Position numbers and translations under genes: made by a program | NCBI GenBank assembly: GCA_016720145.1 | Contig: JADJXV010000024.1 | Coordinates: 186,001 to 250,000, forward strand | Source of the DNA: Ignavibacteria bacterium | Lineage (GTDB): Bacteria > Bacteroidota > Ignavibacteria > Kapaibacteriales > UBA961 | DNA length: 64,000 bases | Direction: 5' to 3' | The notes under the pieces: model-generated | The model's database searches: none | Seen by the model: the letters and a program-made list of their open reading frames with translations, nothing else | What the model was told of the DNA's origin: nothing | Shown here: piece after piece, positions 37,265 to 46,538 of the stretch | How positions within the stretch are numbered: position 1 is the stretch's first letter | Layout of the letters: the number at the start of each line of letters is the position of its first letter

Positions 37265-37396
37265 AGGTGTAGCCCGGAGACATGCTTGGTAACTTTGATT
37301 CCGTGGCTGAGTTTGGGCAGGAAGCATTCAGATAGCAGAATTGGTGTATTAATACCCGCTTAACAGACTATCGTAGAATAACAATGCTTCCTGAGA
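37265..37396 (+). ncRNA. Candidate bridge RNA in the IS110 left end
   Basis: Two hairpins. The first has AGCC-CGGA (37271-37278) pairing TCCG-T-GGCT (37300-37308). Its loop contains CATGCT (37281-37286), identical to the left target, and CTTTGAT (37293-37299), which pairs with GTCGAAG of the right target using two G-U pairs. The second has a perfect 11-bp stem CAGGAAGCATT (37318-37328)/AATGCTTCCTG (37383-37393), with inner GATAG/CTATC and GGTGT/ATACC stems. Its loop contains TTAACAG (37360-37366), identical to the right end of the element. This is the layout expected of target and donor loops. It is a prediction only. Confidence 0.55.
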
Positions 37397-37439
37397 ACTA
37401 TGTAACAATATATTTTATTATATAGTTAGGAGGGAATAC

Positions 37440-38803
37440 ATGAAACCCTCAAATGCAAAGCTTGAACTTGTCTACCCCAATACGGCTGGCAGATATAGGT
37501 TCAGAACGTCATTATGTGGCAGTCGGTCAGGGTAAAGATCATGTTCGATCATTTGGATGTTTTACGCGTGATATTACCGATATGGCGAGATGGCTCAAGA
37601 GTGGAAGGAATTGTTGGTGTTGTGATGGAATCGACGGGTAGTTATTGGATACCTGTCTATGAGATATTGGAGAGCCATGGCTTCCGCGTGGCACTTGTCA
37701 ATGCCTCTCATGTGAAAAATGCTCCGGGCAGAAAGAGCGATGTACAGGATTGCCAATGGTTGCAGAAAATATACAGCGTGGGTCTTTTGCGAGATTCATT
37801 TATTCCGACAGAATCGATACGTCGTTTACGTTCTTATACTCGACTAAAAGAAGATCATATCCGACGTGCAAGCTCTCATATCCAGCACATGCACAAAGCG
37901 TTTGATCAGATGAACATTAAGTTTCATCAGGTACTATCAGAGACAGCAGGTGGTCAGTATGAAGGTTATGAAGGCAATAGTTGCAGGAGAGCGTTCGGCT
38001 TCGGCGTTATTATCGTTGTGTAGTACCCGCATTAAGAATCAGAAGGAATCGGAGGTCTTGCAGTCATTGGAGAGGGGAACTATCGTCAGGAGCATATATT
38101 TGCGTTAAAGCAAGCGATAGCCGGCTATGAATTTTACATGCAACAGGTAGAAGAATGTGATAGAGAGATAGAGAAGCTTCTTCAAGAGCTTAATTCCCAA
38201 CTCGAGAGTCCAACGCCAGATTCGAGCGGCGGAACTTCATCTGGTTCATTGAGTTCATCACGTCCATTGAAGCGCATCCGTCGTCGAGATCCCGGTTATA
38301 ATCTGGAAGCGCAGTTAGAGAAGCTGACGGGCGGAGTAAACTTGTCGGTCTTACCGGGGATGACGTCCTACAATAGTTTGCAGTTACTAGCTGAGATAGG
38401 CACGGATATGAGCCGTTGGCTGACGGAGAAACATTTTACGTCTTGGTTAGGTCTTAGCCCAGGTTCACATAGTAGTGGAAAGAAAAAGGGTAAGAACCGT
38501 ACGAAACGCTTAGGAACAAATGCTTCAACAATATTACGAATAGCCGTTCGAAACATAGGCAGAAGTAAAACGGCTTTAGGATCATTTTACAGAAGAATCA
38601 GCACTATCAAAGATGCACCAACAGCAATTACTGCAACGGCGAGGAAGTTGGCGGTTCTAATTTACAACCTCTTAAAGTTCAAAAAAGAATATCATGAGTT
38701 TGGTTCGCAAGAATATGAAGACCGTTATAACAAGTTGAGATTTAAAAATTTAGAGAAAAAAGCAGATAAACTCGGATACAAACTTATAAGGGTGCAGGAG
38801 TAA
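37440..38803 (+). pseudogene. IS110-family transposase, multiply frameshifted
   Basis: The family sequence can be followed through five segments in changing frames: MKPSNAKLELVYPN from 37440, ADIGSERHYVAVGQGKDHVR, VVMESTGSYWIPVYEILESH to about 37955, KAIVAGERSASALLSLCSTR, and an open stretch to the TAA at 38801-38803. The RuvC-like DEDD residues are visible (DIGSE, MESTGSYW, RKSDVQDC), as is the C-terminal transposase_20 part (LPGMTSYNSLQLLAEIG). Four frame changes mean the copy cannot make an active enzyme unless several are sequencing errors. Confidence 0.88.
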
Positions 38804-38897
38804 TGTGTCATTAACAGCTTGTCGAAGCATCAAGCAAATACCTAATTATATGAAAATGACAATGTTGGTTCGCAACCTGTCCTAGCGAGGTATGATG

Positions 38898-38905
38898 TAT
38901 ATTTG
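38898..38905 (+). promoter_or_regulatory. TAnnTTTG -7 promoter element before nadE
   Basis: TATATTTG, 55 bp upstream of the nadE start. Confidence 0.5.
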
Positions 38906-38959
38906 CATAACTTGAACTTCTCAAATCTATTCATTTGATTCTCAATTTCTCTCTACCTT

Positions 38960-40888
38960 ATGGATATTCTCTCTCTTGGTATGATGCGCGTTGGTGTGTG
39001 CTCGCCCGAACTCCGCGTGGCTGATGTTGAATTCAACACCGCACAAATCATCGATGCCATTCGCCGCGCTGATGCTGATGAAGTCGGACTGCTTGTCTTT
39101 CCCGAATTGTGCATCACCGGTTACTCGTGCGCTGATTTGTTTTATCAGCCAACCTTGCTGCAGGCAGCCGAACGCGCTCTTGAGCGTATTGCCGATGAAC
39201 TGTTCTCCTCCAATGTCGCGGTCGTCGTCGGACTGCCGGTCGCTCTTGACGGGAGGATTTTCAATTGCGCAGCGTTTATTTCGGGTGGGAAAATCTGCGG
39301 TTTGGTGCCGAAGACGTTTATTCCCAATACCAATGAATTTTATGAAAAACGGTGGTTTTCCTCCGCAACTGCTTGTTCAGATAGAGAGATACATTTTGCC
39401 GGTCGCACCGTTGAGATAAGTGCGAAGCTGCTTTTTCAAGCGGAGAATTTCCCGGAATGTGTAGTTGGAATTGAAATCTGCGAAGACCTCTGGAGCGTGA
39501 TACCGCCGAGCAGCAGGCACGCAATTGCCGGAGCAACTATACTCGTTAATCCCTCGGCAAGTGATGAACTTTTGGGCAAATCCGACTATCGGCGCGCGCT
39601 CGTCAGTTCGCAATCGGCGCGGTGCCTCGCCGCCTATCTCTATGCAGGAGCCGGGGCGGGAGAATCGACGACCGATGTGGTGTTTGGCGGACATTCTATG
39701 ATTGCTGAAAATGGTCAACTACTTGCTGAAACACAGCGTTTTGAATTCTCTACCCAAATTGCAACAGCCGATATCGACCTCGCGCGCTTAGCCGCAGAAC
39801 GCCGGAGAAATAGTTCGTTTAAGGATAAAGTGCAGAGTGAGAATTTCCGGATTATACCCTTCAATTTTCGTCAGGCGACTCTCGCTCTTCGCCGCGCTAT
39901 TCCACAGTCGCCGTTTGTCCCGCAGAACCCTTCCGAACGTACGGAACGCTGCCGTGAAATATTTGCGCTTCAATCAACTGCTCTTGCTAAGCGTTTGCGT
40001 CATATTGGTGTTACGTCGGTTGTGCTTGGCGTTTCGGGTGGACTCGACTCCACGCTCGCGCTCCTTGCCTGCGTGAAAACATTCGACAAGCTTGGACTGG
40101 ACCGTTCGGGAATTGTAGCCGTGTCGATGAGTGGTTTTGGTACGACACGTCGAACAAAATCGAATGCAGAAGTGCTCGCGACCGAACTCGGCACAACGCT
40201 CCGTCTGATACCGATTGACGCGTCCGTGCGGCAGCATTTTCGCGACATCGGACATGATGAAACGGTACACGATTTGGTGTACGAAAATGCGCAGGCACGC
40301 GAGCGCACGCAGATTTTGATGGATGTGGCGCATCAGACGAACGCGATTGTTGTGGGCACGGGCGACCTGTCCGAGCTCGCGCTTGGCTGGTGCACGTACA
40401 ATGGCGATCATATTTCGATGTATGGGATTAATTCCGGTATTCCGAAAACGCTCGTGCGATATCTGTGGAATTTGCGGCGGGTGAGGCGACGGAAACAGTG
40501 GCGACAATTTTACGATATTCTCGACACTCCTGTTTCCCCCGAACTCCTTCCACCGTCGGAGGATGGAACGATTGCGCAAAAAACCGAGGATACGATTGGT
40601 CCGTATATTCTCCATGATTTTTTCCTCTATTATGCGATTCGGTGTACTTTCCCACCACGGAAAATTTATGCGTTTGCGTGTGCTGCTTTTGAAGGTGAAT
40701 TCACACAAGCTGCCATTAAATCATGGCTTGCGGTTTTCTACAAGCGATTCTTCACACAGCAGTTCAAGCGCTCATGCTTGCCAGACGGCGTCAAAATCGG
40801 CAGTGTCGCGCTCTCGCCCCGCGCCGATTGGCGGATGCCGAGCGATGCACAGGCAGGGTTGTGGCTGCGTGAGGTGGAGGAGTTGTAA
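38960..40888 (+). CDS. nadE: Glutamine-dependent NAD+ synthetase
   Basis: Makes NAD+ from deamido-NAD+, ATP and glutamine, the last step of NAD synthesis. It is 642 residues long, the two-domain form. The N-terminal nitrilase-type glutaminase has the complete triad: Glu49 (FPELCITGYS), Lys118 (VPKTFIPN) and Cys174 (GIEICEDLW). The C-terminal synthetase has the PP-loop SGGLDS at 359-364 and the later GTGDLSELALGW and NSGIPKTL motifs. A single complete gene downstream of the IS. Confidence 0.96.
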   Translation: MDILSLGMMRVGVCSPELRVADVEFNTAQIIDAIRRADADEVGLLVFPELCITGYSCADLFYQPTLLQAAERALERIADELFSSNVAVVVGLPVALDGRIFNCAAFISGGKICGLVPKTFIPNTNEFYEKRWFSSATACSDREIHFAGRTVEISAKLLFQAENFPECVVGIEICEDLWSVIPPSSRHAIAGATILVNPSASDELLGKSDYRRALVSSQSARCLAAYLYAGAGAGESTTDVVFGGHSMIAENGQLLAETQRFEFSTQIATADIDLARLAAERRRNSSFKDKVQSENFRIIPFNFRQATLALRRAIPQSPFVPQNPSERTERCREIFALQSTALAKRLRHIGVTSVVLGVSGGLDSTLALLACVKTFDKLGLDRSGIVAVSMSGFGTTRRTKSNAEVLATELGTTLRLIPIDASVRQHFRDIGHDETVHDLVYENAQARERTQILMDVAHQTNAIVVGTGDLSELALGWCTYNGDHISMYGINSGIPKTLVRYLWNLRRVRRRKQWRQFYDILDTPVSPELLPPSEDGTIAQKTEDTIGPYILHDFFLYYAIRCTFPPRKIYAFACAAFEGEFTQAAIKSWLAVFYKRFFTQQFKRSCLPDGVKIGSVALSPRADWRMPSDAQAGLWLREVEEL

Positions 40889-40908
40889 TACGGTGGGTGT
40901 AATAAAAC

Positions 40909-40966
40909 GTAGGGGCAATCCTTTACGGTTGCCCCCAAAGAGGTGTATTTCAAAAAAAGGCTTACC
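40909..40966 (+). repeat. Direct repeat left of the ankyrin gene
   Basis: GTAGGGGCAATCCTTTACGG then TTGCCCCCAAAGAGGTGTAT then TTCAAAAAAAGGCTTACC. Matches 41977-42034. Confidence 0.75.
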
Positions 40967-41042
40967 ATCTTTTTTACGTAGAATAACTACTCAGTTGAAA
41001 ACATCAAATCCGTAACCAATTACTAAAAATTGAGATATCAAC

Positions 41043-41916
41043 ATGAAAATCTTACTATGCATGCATCTGTTAGCGCTTCTTCTCTCATGCAGTGATAGGG
41101 ATGCTCCTGTAGATAAAAGTAAACTATTAGGAAAATGATTACCGCCTCTTTCAAGGAACTCCTCTATGGAATATGGCAAAAGCCGTCGCGGATGAAAATC
41201 CTACAGAAATTAAAAGAATTGTCGCAGAAGAAAAAGTGGATATAGATTTTCAGGAACAAAAATTTGGAATAACATTGTTAATGTTATCCATTAAAAATCA
41301 TCAACTTATGTCCTGTAAAACCCTGTTAGAGCTTGGTGCTAATGTTCATAAATATAATTTTTCATCAGGGCGTTCTGCTATAATGGAAGCAGCAGAAATT
41401 GAAAGTAGTAAAGACACAAACTCAATATTCTTACGATTATTATTAGAACACGGTGCAAATCCAAATGATGAAGAGGTAGGAGCGAGAGGACAGGGCAATA
41501 GAACTCGTAAAACACCTTTGGTAGTTGCATGTAGTGATTTGAATCAATCACCACTTGAAAAAGTTAAGCTTTTAGTTGAAGCTGGCGCAGATATTAACCA
41601 TAAGAATGAATATGATGAAACTCCTCTTAAAACAGCTTTATCATTTGACCATTATGACGTAATGTTATACTTACTACAAAAAGGTGCAGAATATAAGGAC
41701 CCAATACGTACCCCTTTTGGAAGTTATAATTTATGCTATTTATTGCGGTTTCACATGTTTCCTCTTGATACTAAGGAGTATAAACAAAAAATGGAGGTTG
41801 TCGAATTTCTTAGGCAGAAAGGAATAGATTACCAAAAAAAATACCTGAAAATATGGGTAAAAGAAGCAAAAGAACTGTATCCCGATAGCTGGAAAGAATA
41901 CTTGGAGAAATATTAA
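41043..41916 (+). pseudogene. Ankyrin-repeat lipoprotein, frameshifted
   Basis: A lipoprotein signal MKILLCMHLLALLLSC (lipidated Cys16) starts at 41043, reads SDRDAPVDKSKLLG, then hits TGA because the run GGAAAATGA carries one extra A. In the shifted frame the sequence continues NDYRLFQGTPLWNMAKAVAD and three to four ankyrin repeats (LLELGANVHKYN, LLLEHGANPNDE, LVEAGADINHKNEYDETPL) to 41916. The original would be about 290 residues. It is clearly more AT-rich than its neighbours and is bracketed by direct repeats, suggesting acquisition. A part starting at 41173 could be made without a signal. Confidence 0.8.
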
Positions 41917-41976
41917 TGTAATTCTTTGTTTGGCAGGGCGCATTAACTGCAAACTACTACGCAGGTTAAGTTATCC

Positions 41977-42034
41977 GTACGGGCAATTCCTTTCGGTTGC
42001 CCCAAATTAGGTGTATTCCAAATAAATGTCTACC
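41977..42034 (+). repeat. Direct repeat right of the ankyrin gene
   Basis: GTACGGGCAATTCCTTTCGG then TTGCCCCAAATTAGGTGTAT then TCCAAATAAATGTCTACC. A diverged copy of 40909-40966 in the same orientation. Confidence 0.75.
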
Positions 42035-42164
42035 AAAGAAAGGCAACTACATACCGAACACTCCCAACGAGGGTAAACAGGTGCTATCTATACGGGAATT
42101 TATTCGGAGTTAATCCTTAACAATAATAATAATTTACAGTTGTAGAAATTGAAAATAATCCATC

Positions 42165-42752
42165 ATGCGTGCACACAATCAATACGCCTTCAATTCTTAC
42201 TTAGAAAATAATCTTCTCCGCCTGCAAGCGCTCGCGCCGGACGATTTTGAACGTTTATATACCGCGGCGTCCGACCCGCTGATATGGGAACAGCACCCCG
42301 AGCGAGAACGCTACAAACCCGAAATATTCAGACGTTTTTTTGACGGCGCACTTGAGGCACCAATGGCATTTCTCATTATCGATCAAGCGACGGGCGAGGT
42401 GATAGGTTCGTCACGGTATTATTACTTAACGCCTGAAGAAATAAACAGATACAAAGCAGTATCTCCGAGTATTGCGCATGCAATCAGCATCGGTTATACC
42501 TTTCTGGCACGTTCGCATTGGGGTGGAAAATACAATCCTTCGCTCAAGCAATTGATGATCAATCATGCGTTTGAATCGTTTGACAGTGTCGTCTTTCAGG
42601 TAGGCGTCAAGAATATCCGTTCGCGAACGGCGGTCGAGCGTCTCGGGGCGGTGCTTTTGCCGCTGGAAGATGAATTGCCTGACCACGCAGGCGCTTATGA
42701 CGCGCATGTAATTTATGAACTTCGGAAAGAGATGTGGGGAGGGAAGGCATAG
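42165..42752 (+). CDS. GNAT-family N-acetyltransferase
   Basis: A 195-residue acetyl-CoA-dependent acetyltransferase, RimJ/RimL-like. The N-terminal LLRLQALAPDDFERLYTAAS, the strand IDQATGEVIGSSRYYYL, the acetyl-CoA region SIGYTFLARSHWGGKYNPSL and the VGVKNIRSRTAVERLGAVLL helix follow the family order. Substrate unknown. Confidence 0.85.
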   Translation: MRAHNQYAFNSYLENNLLRLQALAPDDFERLYTAASDPLIWEQHPERERYKPEIFRRFFDGALEAPMAFLIIDQATGEVIGSSRYYYLTPEEINRYKAVSPSIAHAISIGYTFLARSHWGGKYNPSLKQLMINHAFESFDSVVFQVGVKNIRSRTAVERLGAVLLPLEDELPDHAGAYDAHVIYELRKEMWGGKA

Positions 42753-42788
42753 TCCGAACTCCTGTATATTATTAACGGTTACTTAAGG

Positions 42789-42820
42789 AAAATGCTATGA
42801 ATAGAAAATGCTATGAATAG
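42789..42820 (+). repeat. Tandem 16-bp duplication across a start codon
   Basis: AAAATGCTATGAATAG occurs twice, at 42789-42804 and 42805-42820. The first ATG (42797) opens a 7-codon frame (MNRKCYE) ending at a TAG that overlaps the real start at 42813. The TAAGGA site is spaced for the first ATG. Confidence 0.85.
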
Positions 42821-43403
42821 AAGAATTGCCGCATTATTTGCCGTGCTTGCTCTGCTGACAATCCCATGTCAAGCGCAGGAAAGCGAAGGAGCGATTACAA
42901 AGAACGATAAATCAACCGGCATACGCATCGGCGCAGAACTCGACCCCTTGCCCTACGCGCTCGGTGGATATTTTGGGGCGGTGACGATTGGCGGCGAACA
43001 TTTCCGACTGCGGGTGCTGGGAGCAGGTGGCGCGACCAAACCGGATTTCATTGTGCCGGAAGGATTTACCAAAAATACACTTGATACGTATGCTGCCGTC
43101 GTCGATATCTTTCCGTTCACAAGTGATTATTCATCATGGTGGGGTTATGCGGGAATTGTACGCTGGAATTCTACGATTCAAAATTCCTCCGATCATGCCG
43201 TGAGCGCGTTCTCGAATACACTTTTGAGTATCGGCGGTGGGTATTCGTATTTCTTTTATAAGCACTTTTATGTCTCGCCGTGGGCAGGAATCCACACACG
43301 CATCGGCGGGGAAACGGATGTCGTCGTGGGAAATAAAACGTATCATGTGCCGCTGTTTTCGCCGGAAGCATCGGTGAAAGTGGGATGGTATGTGACGATG
43401 TGA
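42813..43403 (+). CDS. Hypothetical outer-membrane beta-barrel protein
   Basis: A 196-residue protein with a signal peptide (MNRRIAALFAVLALLTIPCQ, cleavage near AQES). The remainder is Gly/Tyr-rich alternating sequence (LGGYFGAVTIGGEHFRLRVL; LLSIGGGYSYFFYKHFYVSP) ending ASVKVGWYVTM, typical of an eight-stranded barrel. Function unknown. Confidence 0.65.
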   Translation: MNRRIAALFAVLALLTIPCQAQESEGAITKNDKSTGIRIGAELDPLPYALGGYFGAVTIGGEHFRLRVLGAGGATKPDFIVPEGFTKNTLDTYAAVVDIFPFTSDYSSWWGYAGIVRWNSTIQNSSDHAVSAFSNTLLSIGGGYSYFFYKHFYVSPWAGIHTRIGGETDVVVGNKTYHVPLFSPEASVKVGWYVTM

Positions 43404-43496
43404 GTACTGAACATACTATTTCCCATTAAAAGGAATTATCATAAACGGCCTTTAACCCACTCCTACATCCTCTCCCGAGAGAGGACTTTTTGGTAT

Positions 43497-44290
43497 GTAA
43501 TTGATTGCCTCCTGGGGGGCGCTAAAAATTTGGGGAAAATGGTTTAAGGAAAAGGTTTTTGGTTTTTTTAATTTGGTTTTAAATAGTTTTTTTGGGGGTT
43601 TTTTTGGGACGAAATATTTAAATTGGAAACTTGTGTGGGTTTTTTTTAAGTTTTTTTTTTTGTATTAGTAATTGTTTTGGGACAAAATTGTTTTTATGGT
43701 TTTTTTTTTGTTCCAAATTTTTTTGGTTGTTTTTCTTTGGTGTTTACTTGTCACGTTTTTTTGGTTTGTTTGGCGGGTTTTTTTTTGTAGGAAAAGTTTG
43801 TTCTTTTTTTTTTTTTTTTTTGTTTTTTGGTTTTTGGTTAAAAATCCCGGTGGGGTTTTTTCTTGTGGTTTTTTTTCCTGGGTTTTTGGTTTTTGGCGTT
43901 TGGTTTTTGTTTGGTGGGGTTCTTTTTTTTTTTTTTTTTCTTAATTTAAGTACTTATTTTTGTAACTCCTTGTTTTTTTTTTGCGGGGTTTTTTGGAGGG
44001 GTTGGTGTTGGGTGTTTGTTCCGGTTTTGGGGGTTGTCCCCCGCTCCCTGTGTCCTTGTTTTGTTTGGGTTTTGTTCGCTTTTTTTTTGTTGTTTTTGTT
44101 TTGTTTGTTTTTTTGGTTTTTCCCCTCCTTTTTGTGGTTTTTTTTTCGCCTTCGCGCGGGGGGGCCCCGCTCCGCGGTTTTTTCTCTTTTGTCTTTTTTT
44201 TGTGCCGTTGCCTGTTGGGGCGGTTTTCTGTTTTTTTTGTTTCCTTTCTTCCGGTTTTTTGTCCCTTTTTTTGTTTTTGATTCTCCTACC
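43497..44290. other. Anomalous T/G-rich low-complexity tract
   Basis: Nearly 800 bp of mostly T and G with very little A or C, T-runs up to about 18 and G-runs up to 9, unlike anything else in the window. It contains a frame of polyphenylalanine-like composition (43631-44302) that I do not accept as a gene. It abuts normal coding sequence at both ends. A base-calling or assembly artefact is the most likely explanation. Confidence 0.7.
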
Positions 44291-44307
44291 ACTTCAACAT
44301 AATAGAA

Positions 44308-44904
44308 ATGACGCCTCCTCCCATCACAATCGCAGATTACGCGCCGGAATGGGCAGCAGTATATGCTGAATTACAAGCCATTTACTCCTTACGTTTGGGG
44401 TCGCTAGCCCGCGCGATTCACCATGTCGGCAGTACGTCCGTGCCTGGACTTGCAGCCAAACCGATTATCGACATCGATATTGTAATTGATGAAAAGAGTC
44501 AATTGAATGAAGTAATTAACCGTATAACTTCGCTTGGCTACATCCACCGCGGGAATCTTGGTATCACCGACCGCGAGGCCTTCGGGAGAATCTCCGATTT
44601 TGTGCCGCTTGTTGGTGGCTCGGAACGTCGGTGGATGAAGCATAATCTTTATGTATGTCCCCACGATAGCATTAGCTTACGCAATCATCTTACATTTCGT
44701 GATTATCTCCGCTTCCATCCCGAATCTGCTGCCGACTATGGTGCGCTCAAGCGCCGGCTGGCGGAGGAATATCCACATGATATTGACCGCTATATCGAAA
44801 ATAAAACACCGTTTATTATTCACTTGCTGCGGCTGTCGGGTTTTGATGGCGGCGCGCTCGAAACGATCATTGCGGAGAATAAAGCTCCTAGTACCATCAG
44901 CTAA
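44308..44904 (+). CDS. GrpB/UPF0157-family nucleotidyltransferase-like protein
   Basis: A 198-residue protein of the GrpB (UPF0157) family, a nucleotidyltransferase-fold group of unknown substrate. It shows ITIADYAPEWAAVYAELQ, the signature HHVGSTSVPGLAAKPIIDID with the GS...D.D catalytic pattern, and NHLTFRDYLRFHPESAADYG. It starts immediately after the T/G-rich tract, so its upstream region is unreliable. Confidence 0.88.
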   Translation: MTPPPITIADYAPEWAAVYAELQAIYSLRLGSLARAIHHVGSTSVPGLAAKPIIDIDIVIDEKSQLNEVINRITSLGYIHRGNLGITDREAFGRISDFVPLVGGSERRWMKHNLYVCPHDSISLRNHLTFRDYLRFHPESAADYGALKRRLAEEYPHDIDRYIENKTPFIIHLLRLSGFDGGALETIIAENKAPSTIS

Positions 44905-44973
44905 TGCTGAGGCAATTGAGAAAACCTCATGTATAGAACTCGGACGATAAGGAAAAACGAATTGAGAAAATCC

Positions 44974-45003
44974 CCCTGACTAGACTACAGCTTCAGCTGG
45001 AGG
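44974..45003. repeat. Single arm of the 27834-27960 element
   Basis: CCCTGACTAGACTACAGCTT then CAGCTGGAGG, matching the right terminal repeat at 27933-27960. Confidence 0.65.
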
Positions 45004-45026
45004 ACTGAAAATCACCAAAAGAACGT

Positions 45027-45034
45027 TATTTTTG
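45027..45034 (+). promoter_or_regulatory. TAnnTTTG -7 promoter element before glyS
   Basis: TATTTTTG, 45 bp upstream of the glyS start codon. Confidence 0.5.
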
Positions 45035-45078
45035 CGAAAAATTATCCTCTCTACTATTTAATCAGCGAAAGCAACCTC

Positions 45079-46379
45079 ATGGCTACTACACTCGACGCAC
45101 TTCTTTCACTCTCCAAACGGCGCGGTTTTGTTTTTCAATCATCCGAAATTTACGGCGGCCTCAACGGCTGCTGGGATTACGGTCCGCTCGGCGTGGAATT
45201 ACTCCGCAATGTCAAAGAAGCATGGTGGAAAGCAATGACCTATCGTGATGATATTGAAGGAATTGACGCGGCAATTCTCATGCATCCGCGCACATGGGAG
45301 GCGAGCGGCCACGTGTCTCAATTCTCCGACTTGATGATCGATAATAAGACGAGTAAGGCACGGTATCGCGCCGATACATTAATCGAAGAACATATCGAAA
45401 AGCTCCGCAAAAAGGGGAAAACCGACCAGGCGAATGATGTTGAAAAACGCCTTGAACAATGCCAAGTGCCCGCCGATTATTATGCAATTATCATCGATGA
45501 GGAAATTACCGATCCGGTGTCAGGTACGAAAGAATGGACAGAAGTTCGGCATTTTAATATGATGCTAAAAACATTCCTCGGTCCGGTCGAGGATGTGAAT
45601 AATGTGGTCTATCTCCGACCGGAAACCGCGCAAGGGATATTCGTGAAAAAATGGAAATGCAGTATTTTGTGGCGCCGGGTACGGAAAGCGAGCATTTCGA
45701 ATACTGGCGTCAGCAGCGCTGGAATTGGTTCTTGCAGTACGGCATGAAGCCCGAGTCACTGCGCCTAAAACCCCATGATAAATTAGCTCATTACGCAGCT
45801 GCGGCCGTTGATATCGAGTATCTCTTCCCGTTTGGCTGGGGTGAGATTGAAGGTATCCACTCACGCACCGATTATGACCTCAAGCAGCATCAGGAATTCT
45901 CGGGTAAAAAATTGGAATATGTCAATACTGCCAATGGCGAACGCTTTGTGCCATACGTGGTGGAAACAGCGGTCGGCGCCTCACGTTCGTTCATGGCGTT
46001 TTTATGTAATGCATACGATGAGGAAGAAGTTACGGGAGATGACGGCAAAACTGAAAAGCGCGTTGTGCTGCGTTTCCACCCGAAACTTGCACCTGTTAAA
46101 GCAGCGGTGTTTCCGCTCACAAATAAAGACGGTTTGCCGGATTTGGCGCAGCCACTCTATCAGGACTTGCTCAGCAGCATCCGCGTACAATATGACGTAA
46201 GTGGTTCAATCGGCAAACGTTATCGTCGTCAGGATGAAATTGGTACGCCATTTTGTATCACGATTGACAACGATTCATTAGTTGATAGTGCAGCGACAAT
46301 CCGTGACCGTGACACAATGCAGCAGGAGCGGATACCGATCGATAGAGTGAAGGCGTATTTGCTGGAGAAGTTGGGGTAA
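45079..46379 (+). pseudogene. glyS: Glycyl-tRNA synthetase with an internal ~125-bp deletion
   Basis: A class II aminoacyl-tRNA synthetase of the single-chain alpha2 type, charging tRNA-Gly. The N-terminus (LLSLSKRRGFVFQSSEIYGG) and YLRPETAQGIFV are intact. Directly after GIFV the frame breaks and the sequence resumes at MEMQYFVAPGTESEHFEYW. In the family these segments are separated by about 42 residues containing motif 2 (the FRNE arginine) and the F/MREFEQ segment, so about 124-127 bp are missing. The rest, including the anticodon-binding domain, is intact. A cell needs this enzyme, so an assembly deletion or a second copy is likely. Confidence 0.88.
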
Positions 46380-46412
46380 GTGAATAATACTTGATATTGT
46401 CAAGGAGGTACT

Positions 46413-46538
46413 ATGGAAGAAAATAACAATGAAAATGCGCCAAACATTAAGCTAAATAAGAATGTCAGCGCGCAAGACTTCCTCAAAGCTCTGCAAAATG
46501 CACCAGATGTAGAACCGGAAGAATTTGACAGACTATGA
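46413..46538 (+). CDS. Small 41-residue protein, unknown
   Basis: Starts at the ATG at 46413 behind a strong ribosome-binding site (AAGGAGG, 8 bp upstream). It is highly charged and Asn-rich: MEENNNENAPNIKLNKNVSA...VEPEEFDRL. The end abuts the duplicated glyS tail, so it may be the front part of a longer gene cut by that duplication. No family recognised. Confidence 0.5.
   Translation: MEENNNENAPNIKLNKNVSAQDFLKALQNAPDVEPEEFDRL

Larger units (their letters stand above)
37203..38815 (+). mobile_element. IS110-family insertion sequence
   Basis: Boundaries were read from the interruption of the REP-like repeat: CATGCTGAG|TTCCTAAGAGG on the left, CATTAAC|AGCTTGTCGAAG on the right. The element is about 1.61 kb and has no terminal inverted repeats. 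It has a 237-nt non-coding left end, a degenerate DEDD transposase gene and only 12 nt after the stop, as in the IS110 (not IS1111) subgroup. An AG dinucleotide is present at both junctions and may be the recombination core. Confidence 0.85.

Noticed and set aside
37440..38803. Programmed frameshifting in the IS110 transposase
   Set aside because: IS110 enzymes are single-frame, and four shifts without slippery heptamers cannot be a programmed event.
43631..44302. A 223-codon frame rich in Phe, Gly, Val and Cys
   Set aside because: It is the direct consequence of T/G-only sequence and has no family resemblance, signal or codon pattern of a gene.
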